Below, piece after piece: positions 52,026 to 61,045 of a stretch of 64,000 nucleotides of DNA. Position 1 is the first letter of the stretch, and every line of letters starts with the position of its first letter. Both the position numbers and the translations under genes were made by a program. The notes beneath the pieces are model-generated. The model was not told the origin of the DNA and did not search any database. It saw only the letters and a list, made by a program, of their open reading frames with translations. The stretch comes from Actinomycetes bacterium (GTDB lineage Bacteria > Actinomycetota > Acidimicrobiia > Acidimicrobiales > Bog-793), in NCBI GenBank assembly GCA_021786195.1, contig JAJYNS010000106.1:48001-112000 (forward strand), read 5' to 3'.

Positions 52026-52142
52026 GCGCGGCAGGTCCGCCGCGCTTGACGGGCGCCTCGGTTCGTTGCATGATCGTCACATACACGGCTCCCATGGAGG
52101 AGCCCGCCCGCTCAGCCGTTCACCGTATCGGCAGCGGGCGCG
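52026..52142. other. intergenic, no gene
   Basis: Between the convergent unknown gene and the 6C RNA. It holds two small stem-loops (a GGCTCC/GGAGCC arm pair around 52089-52106, and GCCCGCT/AGCGGGC around 52108-52141) and no convincing ORF; the stems may belong to transcription termination. Confidence 0.4.
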
Positions 52143-52232
52143 ACGCAGCCCGGGCGGGGGGTGCCCGGGCTGCGTGCTCTAGGACCTCGCGACCACGTTC
52201 CTGGGGGGTGGGAACGGTCAGCGGAAAGGTCT
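52143..52232 (-). ncRNA. 6C RNA
   Basis: On the minus strand two hairpins follow each other, each with a loop holding exactly six cytosines. The first has stem CGTTCC/GGAACG (52216-52211 with 52201-52196) and loop CACCCCCCA. The second has a perfect 13-bp stem (52175-52163 with 52155-52143) and loop ACCCCCC. This is the defining form of the actinobacterial 6C RNA, a trans-acting sRNA whose C-rich loops pair with G-rich mRNA sites. A TACACT -10 box (52244-52239) predicts a start near 52232 and a length of about 90 bases. The second hairpin doubles as terminator. Ends are inferred. Confidence 0.85.
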
Positions 52233-52238
52233 GAGTGA

Positions 52239-52244
52239 AGTGTA
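52239..52244 (-). promoter_or_regulatory. -10 box of the 6C RNA
   Basis: TACACT, about seven bases before the predicted RNA 5' end; a weak -35 (TGCAGC) lies 17 bases further upstream. Confidence 0.5.
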
Positions 52245-52338
52245 GGGCCTTCCCGAGCCCCGCTGCACCGATTCAGCGAAGAGCAACGAAGCCGTAACAG
52301 CAGGTCCAGCTCGCTCTGTGCATCCATTCACCGGGCGG
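52245..52338. other. spacer between purU and the 6C RNA
   Basis: Ninety-four bases with no ORF. It probably carries the 3' end of the purU mRNA and the upstream promoter region of the 6C RNA. Confidence 0.4.
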
Positions 52339-53214
52339 TCACCGGAACACGACCGTCGTCGCCCCGTTCAGCATCACCCGGTGCTCGACGTGCCAGCCCA
52401 CGGCGCGGGCGAGCGCGACGCACTCGATGTCCCGGCCGATGGCCGCGAGCTGCTCGGGCCGGTGGGAGTGGTCCACCCGAGCGACCTCCTGCTCGATGAT
52501 CGGGCCCTCGTCGAGGCCGGCGGTGACATAGTGCGCGGTCGCCCCGATGAGCTTGACCCCTCGCTCGTAGGCCTGGTGGTAGGGCCGGGCACCCTTGAAG
52601 CTCGGCAGGAACGAGTGGTGGATGTTGATCGCCCGTCCGGGCAGCCTGGCGACGAGCTCGGGGGAGAGGATCTGCATGTAGCGCGCCAGTACCACGACGT
52701 CGACCCCGAGCCCGTCGACCAGCTCGAGGATTGCCGCCTCCTGCTCGGCTCTTCGCTCCGGGACGACCGGCAGGTGGTGGAAGGGGACGCCATAGGAGGC
52801 GACGAGCTCGGCGAAGTCCGGGTGGTTCGAGGCCACGGCCGCGATCTCGGCGCGCAGCGACCCGATGCTCACCCTGTAGAGGAGGTCGTTCAGGCAATGG
52901 CCGAGCCGGCTCACGAGAACGAGCATCCTCGGGCGTTGGCGAGCGTCGTACAGGCCCCAGGACATGCCCATGGAGGCGCCGAGCGGCGCGAACTCCTCGC
53001 GCAGCTCCTCGAGCGTCCGACCCTTCGAGAACGACACCTCGACTCGCATGAAGAACCTGCCGCTCGGCGCGGCGAACTGCTGGCTCTCGTCGATGTTGAC
53101 GTCCCGCTCGGCGAGGAAGCCCGCGACGGCGTGGACGATCCCGACCCGGTCCGGGCAGGTGAGGGTGAGCACGGCGCAGTTGCGCTCGACGTGCGGCGGC
53201 GTCGGCCCGGTCAT
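52339..53214 (-). CDS. purU: formyltetrahydrofolate deformylase
   Basis: Hydrolyses 10-formyl-THF to formate and THF, balancing the one-carbon pool. An N-terminal ACT domain (about 12-85: LTLTCPDRVGIVHAVAGFLAERDVNI) precedes the formyltransferase-type catalytic domain with YMQILSPELV, INIHHSFLPSFKGARPYHQAYERGVKLIGATAHYV and LDEGPIIEQEV (catalytic Asn/His/Asp). 291 residues, standard. ATG at 53214, 36 bases after ahcY, so likely one transcript: both act in methyl and one-carbon recycling. Confidence 0.95.
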   Translation of the reverse strand: MTGPTPPHVERNCAVLTLTCPDRVGIVHAVAGFLAERDVNIDESQQFAAPSGRFFMRVEVSFSKGRTLEELREEFAPLGASMGMSWGLYDARQRPRMLVLVSRLGHCLNDLLYRVSIGSLRAEIAAVASNHPDFAELVASYGVPFHHLPVVPERRAEQEAAILELVDGLGVDVVVLARYMQILSPELVARLPGRAINIHHSFLPSFKGARPYHQAYERGVKLIGATAHYVTAGLDEGPIIEQEVARVDHSHRPEQLAAIGRDIECVALARAVGWHVEHRVMLNGATTVVFR

Positions 53215-53250
53215 CGCAGCTCTCCGCGACCCAAGCGCTCCTCGCGCCGC

Positions 53251-54795
<1,545 letters not shown>

Positions 54796-54847
54796 CTTCG
54801 AGCCTCCCTCGGCGCTCGGCTGGACCGCCGGACGGCGCCGTCGCGGC

Positions 54848-54853
54848 AGTCTA
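54848..54853 (-). promoter_or_regulatory. candidate -10 box of ahcY-purU
   Basis: TAGACT; predicted start near 54841, giving a leader of about 45 bases with the Shine-Dalgarno displayed in a CGAGC/GCTCG stem-loop (54799-54818). Confidence 0.45.
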
Positions 54854-54973
54854 CGGCCGGCCTGCGGACGTCCCGGCCCGGTGCCGAGCCGCGTCGGGCG
54901 GGCCCGATCGCCCCGCCCGGGCGGATCCGGCCCGCCCGCCCCGCCCCGGCTACCGCGCCGCCCGGCCCGCCGG

Positions 54974-54979
54974 TACGCT
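54974..54979 (+). promoter_or_regulatory. leaderless -10 box of the gene at 54987
   Basis: TACGCT with seven bases to the GTG at 54987. Confidence 0.6.
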
Positions 54980-54986
54980 CCGGGCC

Positions 54987-55565
54987 GTGTCGCGTGCCGA
55001 CCCTGTGGCCGAGGGTCAGGGGGCGCAGAGCCTCAAGCCCTGGCAGCGCGTCCTGCCGCGAGCTGCCAGGCGTGCCGGCATCACGATGGCGACGCTCGTC
55101 TGCGCCGACGCCGCGCTCGGGGTGGCGGCGATCCTCGCGCTGAGCTTCCACCGGCCGAGCTCCCTGCTCCCCGTGCGCGGCCGGGACCTTTACCTCGCCC
55201 ACGCGCTGCTCGGCCTCGTCTTGACCGCCGGAGCGCTCGCGCTGCTCGGGCCCGCCCGCCGCCTGAGCCGCCCCGCGTGGGTCGGCGCGCTGGCCGGCGT
55301 GATCGGCATCGGAGTCGCCGGCGCCGGAGGCCTCCTCGCCGCCTTGCAGGTGACCCGCCTGCTCGGGATGGGGCTGATGCTTATCGGCGCGGTCACCGCG
55401 GCCGGCGGCTACCTGATGCCCCTCATCGATGCCGTCCCGCCACCCGGGGAGCCTTCCCGGCGCGCCGGCAGCTCCGGACCCGGGGGGCTCGACGGGCTCG
55501 ACGGGCTCGACGGGCTGGGTCCGCTCTCCGCTCCGCCCGAGGGCGGCGGGGAGCGAGGTGGCTGA
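54987..55565 (+). CDS. small membrane protein of unknown function
   Basis: 192 residues with a basic N-terminus, about four hydrophobic segments (about 36-56, 66-86, 92-114 and 116-138) and a C-terminal Pro/Gly-rich tail containing a GLD triplet repeat. The GTG at 54987 is fixed by a -10 box seven bases upstream. Divergent from ahcY and convergent with the ABC permease, 15 bases away. No family recognised. Confidence 0.6.
   Translation: MSRADPVAEGQGAQSLKPWQRVLPRAARRAGITMATLVCADAALGVAAILALSFHRPSSLLPVRGRDLYLAHALLGLVLTAGALALLGPARRLSRPAWVGALAGVIGIGVAGAGGLLAALQVTRLLGMGLMLIGAVTAAGGYLMPLIDAVPPPGEPSRRAGSSGPGGLDGLDGLDGLGPLSAPPEGGGERGG
55485..55516 (+). repeat. 9-bp tandem repeat inside a coding region
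   Basis: Three perfect copies of GGGCTCGAC plus a partial fourth, encoding Gly-Leu-Asp repeats in the tail of the membrane protein at 54987. Such units can change copy number by slippage without shifting frame. Confidence 0.8.
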
Positions 55566-55580
55566 GCCCCTCGGGCGAGC

Positions 55581-56411
55581 TCAGCGGGCCAGGCGCCGGT
55601 AGCGGCGGACGGCGAGGGGCGCGAGGACGCCGACGATGCCGAACGCCCAGGCGATCGACTGCCAGACCGCAGAGGCCGTCGGGCCGCCGATCATGAGCGC
55701 CCTGACGGCGTCGCACACCACGCTGACGGGCTGGTAGTCGGCGAAGCCGTGGAGCCAGTGCGGCATGGTCTGGACGGGCACGAACGCCGAGGAGGCGAAG
55801 GTCAGCGGGAACAGCAAGGGGAAGGCCATCACCTGCGCCGTCTCGCTATTCGGTGCGACGAGGCCGATGACCGCGAAGCCCCAGGACAAGGCGTAGGAGA
55901 ACAGCAGCAGCAGGCCGACCCCCGCGAGCACGGCGGCGGCCCCCGTCTCGGCCCGGAACCCGACCGCGTAGCCGACGCCCATGATGATCCCGCAGACGAC
56001 GAGGGCGCGCCCGAGGTCGGCGAAGGTCCTGCCGGTGAGCACTGCGGAGCGAGCCATGGGGAGCGCGCGGAAGCGCTCGATGATGCCCTTCTGGAGATCC
56101 TCGGCCAGGCCGATCGCCGTGTTCACGGCGCCGAAGGCGATCGTCTGGATGAAGATCCCCGGGATCAGGAAGTTGACGTAGCTCACCCCTCCCGTCCGGA
56201 TCGCACCGCCGAAGACGTAGCGGAACAGCAGGACGAACATGATCGGCTGCACGCTCGACCAGAACAGCGTCTCGGGGATCCGCACGTAGCGGACGAGGTT
56301 CCTCCAGGTGAGGGTGACGGTGTCCGCGAACGCCCAGCGCAGCCGCAGCCCCGCGCCGGGCGCCCCTTCCGCCGTGCCGGGCGGGCGGAGCGTCACGACG
56401 GGGACGCCCAT
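55581..56411 (-). CDS. ABC-2 type transporter permease (DrrB-like)
   Basis: Membrane half of an export ABC transporter, 276 residues with six hydrophobic segments. VQPIMFVLLFRYVFGGAI, FLIPGIFIQTIAFG, LQKGIIERFRALPMARSAVLTGRTFAD and FASSAFVPVQTMPHWLHGFADYQPVS are the ABC-2/daunorubicin-resistance pattern. The ATG at 56411 overlaps the 3' end of the ATPase gene by 19 bases, so the two are coupled. Substrate (drug or lipid) unknown. Confidence 0.92.
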   Translation of the reverse strand: MGVPVVTLRPPGTAEGAPGAGLRLRWAFADTVTLTWRNLVRYVRIPETLFWSSVQPIMFVLLFRYVFGGAIRTGGVSYVNFLIPGIFIQTIAFGAVNTAIGLAEDLQKGIIERFRALPMARSAVLTGRTFADLGRALVVCGIIMGVGYAVGFRAETGAAAVLAGVGLLLLFSYALSWGFAVIGLVAPNSETAQVMAFPLLFPLTFASSAFVPVQTMPHWLHGFADYQPVSVVCDAVRALMIGGPTASAVWQSIAWAFGIVGVLAPLAVRRYRRLAR

Positions 56412-57430
56412 CGGGCCGCTCCGGCTCCGGCCGCCGCGTCAGGCACGGACGGTCCTCTCCCCCGGGCGCCCTCACCGGTCGAGGTCGCGCCCTGCTCGGC
56501 ACGATGGCCGGTGAGCGCGAGGAAGACGTCGTCGAGGCTCGGCTCGCGAAGCGACAGGCGAACCGGCTCGATGCCCTCACGGTCGAGGACGCGCAGCGCC
56601 TCCATCGCCGTGCGCGGCCCGCCCTCGGCGGGGAGCTCCACCGAGCTGCCGTAGACGCCCGGCGCGCCGGCCGACAGCGGAGCCACTGCTCGGGCGGCGA
56701 GCTCGGCCGCTGCCGAGTCGGGCAGCTCGATCTCGAGCACGGTCCGCCCGAGCGCCGCCTTCAGCTCGGCAGGGGTGCCCTGCGAGATGACACGCCCTCG
56801 GTCGACCACCGCGAGGCGGCTCGCCAGCCGATCCGCCTCCTCGAGGTACTGGGTCGTGAGCAGCACCGTGGTGCCGCCCTCCACCAGGCGCTCGATGACG
56901 GACCACAGCTCAGCGCGCGACTGGGGGTCGAGCCCGGTCGTCGGCTCGTCGAGGAACAGGACCGACGCCCGGGCGACGAGCGCCGCCGCGACGTCGAGCC
57001 GCCGCCGCATGCCGCCGGAATAGGTCTTCAGGCTGCGCTCGGCTGCGTCGAGGAGCCCGAACTCCTCGAGAAGCTCGGCGGCGCGGGCTCGGGCCGCGGC
57101 GCGCGAGAGGTGGCTGAGCCGGCCGATCATCTGGAGGTTCTCCCGGCCCGTGAGGTTCTCGTCGACGGCGGCGTTCTGCCCGGCAAGGCCGAACAGGCCC
57201 CGCACCATCTCGGGCTGGCGCGCCACGTCGTAGCCGAGCACCCGAGCCCGCCCGCCGTCGGCGGCGAGCACCGTGGTCAAGATGCGCACCACCGTCGTCT
57301 TCCCGGCTCCGTTCGGGCCGAGCAGGCCGAAGACCGAGCCCTGCTCGACGGCGAAGCTCACGCCGTCCAGGGCGACGACGCCCCCCTTGAAGCGCTTGAC
57401 GAGCCCCTCCGCCTCGATGGCCGAGGTCAT
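56393..57430 (-). CDS. ABC transporter ATPase (DrrA-like)
   Basis: Partner of the permease, 345 residues. Walker A GLLGPNGAGKTTVVRIL, Q-loop region GLAGQNAAVDENLTGRENL, signature KTYSGGMRRRLDVAAALV, Walker B SVLFLDEPTTGLDPQSR and H-loop TTVLLTTQYLEEADRL. The C-terminal extension (about 230-345) is typical of the DrrA group. The ATG at 57430 has GGAGGGAGG upstream; a longer reading from 57463 lacks such support. Confidence 0.94.
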   Translation of the reverse strand: MTSAIEAEGLVKRFKGGVVALDGVSFAVEQGSVFGLLGPNGAGKTTVVRILTTVLAADGGRARVLGYDVARQPEMVRGLFGLAGQNAAVDENLTGRENLQMIGRLSHLSRAAARARAAELLEEFGLLDAAERSLKTYSGGMRRRLDVAAALVARASVLFLDEPTTGLDPQSRAELWSVIERLVEGGTTVLLTTQYLEEADRLASRLAVVDRGRVISQGTPAELKAALGRTVLEIELPDSAAAELAARAVAPLSAGAPGVYGSSVELPAEGGPRTAMEALRVLDREGIEPVRLSLREPSLDDVFLALTGHRAEQGATSTGEGARGRGPSVPDAAAGAGAARWASPS

Positions 57431-57478
57431 CGCCTCCCTCCCTCCTCCGCCGCCTCGCGCCATCCCGCGCGCGGCACG

Positions 57479-58069
57479 CTACCAGTGGCGACCCCGGAGC
57501 CGGCCGGCGTCGAGGCGCACCTCGAAGACCGAGGCGTTCGGCACCTCTCCCCACGACGCGCCCTCGAGCTGCGCGCCGGAGAGCACGACGTGCGCGGCCC
57601 GGACGAACCCGCCGTGGGTGACGAGCACCGCCGCGGAGGGAGCGCGGCGGACCAGGTCCTCGATCACCTGCGCGGCCCGCCCGCACAGCTCGCGCAGGGA
57701 CTCCCCGCCTGCCGGCCGGGCGTCGGGGTCGACGACCACCCCGCCCCGCACGCCGATGCCGGCCCCCCCGACCGCCGGCAGGCCCTCGAGACGGCCAAAG
57801 GCCCGCTCGCGAAGGCGCGGGTCGAGCTCCGGCTCGACCCCGAGGGCGGCGGCGATCGGCTCGGCCGTCGCCACGGCCCGGGTGAGGTCGCTCGTGATGA
57901 CGATCTCCGCGTGCGTCCCGGCGAGCGCCTGGGCCGCTCGGCGGGCCTGGGTCTCTCCTCGCGCCGTCAACCCCCCGGCGTCCGCCGCCTGGCCCTGGAC
58001 GAGCCCGGCGGCGTTCCACTCGCTCTCTCCGTGACGGACGAGGTAGAGGGTCGTCGGGCGGCGACTCAT
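57479..58069 (-). CDS. histidine phosphatase superfamily protein (phosphoglycerate mutase-like)
   Basis: 196 residues with the phospho-histidine motif TLYLVRHGESEWN near the N-terminus, the second histidine in VLVTHGGFVRAAH, and ITSDLTRAVATAEPIA and LRERAFGRLEGL between them. The substrate cannot be told; relatives act on sugar phosphates, cobalamin intermediates or nucleotides. The ATG at 58069 forms an ATGA overlap with a short upstream ORF that has its own -10 box. Forty-eight bases after its stop comes the ABC ATPase start on the same strand. Confidence 0.88.
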   Translation of the reverse strand: MSRRPTTLYLVRHGESEWNAAGLVQGQAADAGGLTARGETQARRAAQALAGTHAEIVITSDLTRAVATAEPIAAALGVEPELDPRLRERAFGRLEGLPAVGGAGIGVRGGVVVDPDARPAGGESLRELCGRAAQVIEDLVRRAPSAAVLVTHGGFVRAAHVVLSGAQLEGASWGEVPNASVFEVRLDAGRLRGRHW

Positions 58070-58161
58070 CCCGGTCCCGCTCCGGCCCGGCGCACGCCCG
58101 CGCCCGGGTCGGCCTCGCACGCCACCTGGAGCGACCGCCAAGGCGCCGTCGGGGGAGCCAC
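58066..58161 (-). CDS. candidate 31-residue leader ORF coupled to the histidine phosphatase
   Basis: GTG at 58161 lies six bases after a TAGCCT box, the same arrangement seen at authentic genes in this window. The frame stays open for 31 codons and its TGA overlaps the phosphatase ATG (ATGA). The peptide is Pro/Ala/Gly/Arg-rich with no recognisable domain. It may be a leaderless leader peptide that carries ribosomes into the phosphatase gene; it may also be a chance frame in the phosphatase mRNA. Confidence 0.4.
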   Translation of the reverse strand: MAPPTAPWRSLQVACEADPGAGVRRAGAGPG

Positions 58162-58167
58162 GGGCTG

Positions 58168-58173
58168 AGGCTA
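58168..58173 (-). promoter_or_regulatory. -10 box upstream of the leader ORF and phosphatase
   Basis: TAGCCT with six bases to the GTG at 58161. Confidence 0.5.
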
Positions 58174-58369
58174 CCGAGCAGCTCGCGTGCCAACCGCCCG
58201 AGGTGGCGCCCTTAACAGGATCCTCACCGGCGACGACCACCCGCCGGTCACGGACCGCGCCGCAGGTGTTGGTCGACGCGCATCTCAGGGCGGTCCTGTC
58301 CTTCAACCGGCGCGCCCGCGTGGTGGAGCCGGCACCGCAGGCGCGGGCGCCCGCTCGGGCTCGGCCGGC
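58174..58369. other. intergenic, no gene
   Basis: GC-rich spacer between the phosphatase promoter and the end of the exported protein at 58370. No convincing ORF, RNA or strong hairpin was seen. Confidence 0.4.
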
Positions 58370-58921
58370 TCAGCCGCTCAGGCGGACCGCGGCTGCTCGG
58401 GCGAGCGCCACCACCCGGGCGAGCGGGACGTCGGCGTAGATCTCGGCGAGCGTTGTGCCGTAGAGGACGTAGAGGAACGAGAGCACCGGCGTCTCGTAGC
58501 CGTAGGCGCCGTCGGCGAGGTGGGCCACCTCCACGAGGCGATGGGCCCGGCGCGCCACGGCGACGACGATCCTGAACTGGGCGGCGGTCGCGCGCATGTA
58601 GACGATCGTCGCCTCGTTCCTGCTCCGGCCGGTCGCGCCGTAGTAAGAGCAGATCGCCGCCCCTGCCGGGCGGGGCGGGTGGGTCGTGCCGACGGCGACC
58701 GCGTCGATGTCCAGCTTGGCGTCGAGGAGCCGGACGGGCACCGCCGTGCAGGCCGGCACCCCGCGTGCCGGGGCCCCGGCCTGGAGGGCGCGCCGGCCGG
58801 CCCCGGCGGCGACGACGGCCACGGCGCGGCGTGCAGGCCCGGCGGCGACGGCCGGCGCGGTGACGGCCGCAGAGAGCAACAGCGCGCCCGCCGCGGTGAC
58901 GGCGCGGCGGGAGACCCTCAC
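58370..58921 (-). CDS. secreted protein of unknown function with two cysteines
   Basis: 183 residues with a Sec-type signal peptide (basic start VRVSRRA, then a hydrophobic stretch to about residue 27, with AVAAG as probable cleavage site). The mature part has two cysteines (VPACTAVP and AICSYYGATG), likely a disulfide, and a C-terminal helical part. The GTG at 58921 overlaps the stop of the COG4315-like gene (GTGA), so the two exported proteins are made together. Faint likeness to small secreted DUF3558-type actinobacterial proteins, but not enough to assign. Confidence 0.65.
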   Translation of the reverse strand: MRVSRRAVTAAGALLLSAAVTAPAVAAGPARRAVAVVAAGAGRRALQAGAPARGVPACTAVPVRLLDAKLDIDAVAVGTTHPPRPAGAAICSYYGATGRSRNEATIVYMRATAAQFRIVVAVARRAHRLVEVAHLADGAYGYETPVLSFLYVLYGTTLAEIYADVPLARVVALARAAAVRLSG

Positions 58922-59517
58922 CAGCTCGAGCCTCCCGAGCCTCCCGAGGTCTTCGAGGTCGTGGCGGCCGTGGGCTTGCCCACCCGCACGACGAACCACT
59001 TGCCGAACAGGCCCTCGCCGTTCGCCGTGCCGGGCCGGTGGTCCCCGACGTAGGTGTAGAGCGGCTCCCCCCGGTAGGTGACCTGCAGCTTGCCGTCGGG
59101 ATCCTTGACAACGCCGAGCCCTCCCACGCCCGGTCCGCCGAGCGGCCGCGTCACGTGCGGCGAGAGCACGAGCGGCGGCCACAGCTGCGCGCACCCCCCG
59201 GTGCAGGCGACCTTCCCGTGCTCGTCCGCCGTGTAGTGGTAGAGGGTGAGGCCGCCTCGGGTCACGAGCACGGCACCGTACCTCGGGATGACGCGCTCGT
59301 CGACGACCCGCTCGGCACGCGCCAGCCTCGAGGTGCGCCCGGACAGGGCTCCCGCGGCCGCGGCGGTGCCCGTCGCCGAGCCGGCCAGGAGCGCCGAGCA
59401 GGCGCCCGCGAGCGCCGCGAGCCGGGCCGCCGCCAGGCGGGAAGTCACCCGCGTCGGGCGGCGCCGCGCTCGGGGCGCTCGGCTCGGCCCGGACCCGAGG
59501 TCGACCTGCTGTGCCAT
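58918..59517 (-). CDS. exported COG4315-like repeat protein
   Basis: 199 residues: a basic N-terminus, a hydrophobic signal segment (about 28-55), then two copies of the short repeat typical of COG4315 predicted lipoproteins: LVTRGGLTLYHYTADEHGKVACTGGCAQLWPPLVL and VTYRGEPLYTYVGDHRPGTANGEG. The CxGxCxxxWPP pattern is the family hallmark. The function of the family is unknown; members often sit beside ECF sigma factors, as here. ATG at 59517. Confidence 0.82.
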   Translation of the reverse strand: MAQQVDLGSGPSRAPRARRRPTRVTSRLAAARLAALAGACSALLAGSATGTAAAAGALSGRTSRLARAERVVDERVIPRYGAVLVTRGGLTLYHYTADEHGKVACTGGCAQLWPPLVLSPHVTRPLGGPGVGGLGVVKDPDGKLQVTYRGEPLYTYVGDHRPGTANGEGLFGKWFVVRVGKPTAATTSKTSGGSGGSSW

Positions 59518-59707
59518 CGACACTTCCGACACCTTGCCCTCCTGTTCCCTCCTGCGGCCGCCGGCGCCGGTCCCCCGGACGCGACCTCGCCGGCCGGCGC
59601 GGCTCGCTCCCTCCCGCTGGACTACGACGCCGGCCCGCCCGAAGATCACGGGGAGGCCGGCTCGAAGGCGACGGAGCCGCGGACGATCCGCGGCCTCGCC
59701 CGGACCG

Positions 59708-59713
59708 TAATAC
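59708..59713 (+). promoter_or_regulatory. candidate leaderless -10 box of the ECF sigma gene
   Basis: TAATAC with seven bases to the GTG at 59721. No GGAAC-type ECF -35 is evident. Confidence 0.4.
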
Positions 59714-59720
59714 TTCGGTG

Positions 59721-60299
59721 GTGCACGGCGGGTTCCCTCCAGGCGAGCAGGTGCCCGACGAGGCGCTCCTCGCCGGGATGGCCGTCGGCGACGAGGGAGC
59801 CGGCATCGCGTTCGTCCGTCGCTACCAGCACCGGGTCTTCGGCCTGGCGCTTGCCATCCTCGGCGACCCCGGGCTCGCCGAGGACGTCGCGCAGGAGACC
59901 TTCGTGCGGGCCTGGCGCCACGCCTCGGTGTTCGACGCCCGCCGTGGATCGGCCCCCACCTGGCTCCTCGCCATCGCGCGGAACCTCGCAATCGACTGCA
60001 TGAGGGTCCGCCGGGCCCTGCCGAGGGACCCGGAGGACGCGCTCTGGCTCGAGCGTGCCAGCCTCGACCGCCCGCCCGAGGAGACGGCCCTCGGCGCCGA
60101 CACCGCGCGAAGGCTCGGCCGGGCCCTCGCCGCGATCCCCGCCGAGCAGCGCCGTGCCGTCCTGCTGGCGGCGGTGCACGGGCGCAGCGCTCGGGAGATC
60201 GCGGAGATCGAGTCGATCCCGCTCGGGACGGCGAAGAGCCGCATCAGGTCCGGCCTGGCGAGGCTTCGCGACGCCGTGTCGACCGAGGAGGTCTGGTGA
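59721..60299 (+). CDS. ECF-type RNA polymerase sigma factor
   Basis: 192 residues. Region 2: FVRRYQHRVFGLALAILGDPGLAEDVAQETFVRAWRHAS, then RNLAIDCMRVRR. Region 4: LAAIPAEQRRAVLLAAVHGRSAREIAEIESIPLGTAKSRIRSGLARLRD. Two GTG codons are adjacent (59718, 59721); the second has the usual distance to the -10 candidate, and a further GTG at 59754 is possible. The stop overlaps the anti-sigma gene (GTGA). It probably controls the divergent exported proteins, an inference from position. Confidence 0.93.
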   Translation: MHGGFPPGEQVPDEALLAGMAVGDEGAGIAFVRRYQHRVFGLALAILGDPGLAEDVAQETFVRAWRHASVFDARRGSAPTWLLAIARNLAIDCMRVRRALPRDPEDALWLERASLDRPPEETALGADTARRLGRALAAIPAEQRRAVLLAAVHGRSAREIAEIESIPLGTAKSRIRSGLARLRDAVSTEEVW

Positions 60300-60991
60300 G
60301 CTGGCCCGGCGGTGACCCCTGCCCCGCCGACGCCCTCGCCGAGCTGGCGCTCGGGACCCTCGCCGGCGAGGAACGCTCCGGCGTGCTCGCCCACGTCGCC
60401 CGCTGCAGGACCTGCCAGGCCGAGCTCGCCCAGCTGGCCGTCGTCGCGGACGACCTGCTGCTGCTCGCGCCCGTCGCCGAGGCGCCGCTCGGGTTCGAGC
60501 TGCGCACCGTCGAGCGCCTGCGGGCGGCAGAGCGCGACGGCTGCTCGGTGGACCGCGGCCCCGGGCACCCCGCCCTCCCAGCCCGCCGGTGGCGCCGGGG
60601 CCTCGTCTCGCTCGCCGCTGCCGTGCTGCTCGTGCTCGCCGGGCTCGGGATCGGGCGCCTCTCGGCGTCGCCCGGCCGTACGGGTCGGACGCCGGAGAGG
60701 CCGGCCGTCGTCCTCGCGCCGCTCAGCTCCGGAGGTCACGAGGTCGGCCACGTGCGGGTCGTCACCGCCGGGGTGACCTGGCTCGAGGTGACGGTCGGCA
60801 AGGGGCTCGGCTCCGGCCTCGTGAGCTGCGTGGCGCGGCTGCGCGACGGCCGGGTCGTGCAGCTCGGGTGGTTCCAGGTCGGGCCGCGGGGCTCGTCCTG
60901 GAGCGTGCGGCTCGACGCGGACGCGGCCCAGCTCGCCAGCGCCCAGCTGCTCGGGCCGGCAGGCGCCGTCGTCGCAACCGCTCAGCTGTGA
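60296..60991 (+). CDS. membrane anti-sigma factor with zinc-finger motif
   Basis: 231 residues: a cytoplasmic domain with the ZAS motif HVARCRTCQAEL (HxxxCxxC, about 32-43), one transmembrane helix (about 101-122, LVSLAAAVLLVLAGLGIG) and an extracytoplasmic domain of about 100 residues resembling the RskA C-terminal fold. It should hold the sigma factor at the membrane until an envelope signal triggers release. GTG at 60296 overlaps the sigma stop. Confidence 0.9.
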   Translation: MSWPGGDPCPADALAELALGTLAGEERSGVLAHVARCRTCQAELAQLAVVADDLLLLAPVAEAPLGFELRTVERLRAAERDGCSVDRGPGHPALPARRWRRGLVSLAAAVLLVLAGLGIGRLSASPGRTGRTPERPAVVLAPLSSGGHEVGHVRVVTAGVTWLEVTVGKGLGSGLVSCVARLRDGRVVQLGWFQVGPRGSSWSVRLDADAAQLASAQLLGPAGAVVATAQL

Positions 60992-61045
60992 TCTCGCCGT
61001 TGCTTTCGGTCGGCTCGCGCGCTGCAGGCCGGCCCGGCCGGCGGC

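Noticed and set aside
52047-52075. Plus-strand promoter-like TTGACG with 17 bases to CATGAT after the gene at 51396
   Set aside because: The spacing is good, but nothing gene-like follows on plus; the structured RNA downstream makes sense only on minus as a 6C RNA. In plus the loops would be G-runs.
54796-54853. Possible SAH riboswitch before ahcY
   Set aside because: The predicted leader is only about 45 bases and lacks the conserved SAH core; only a small stem with the Shine-Dalgarno in its loop is seen.
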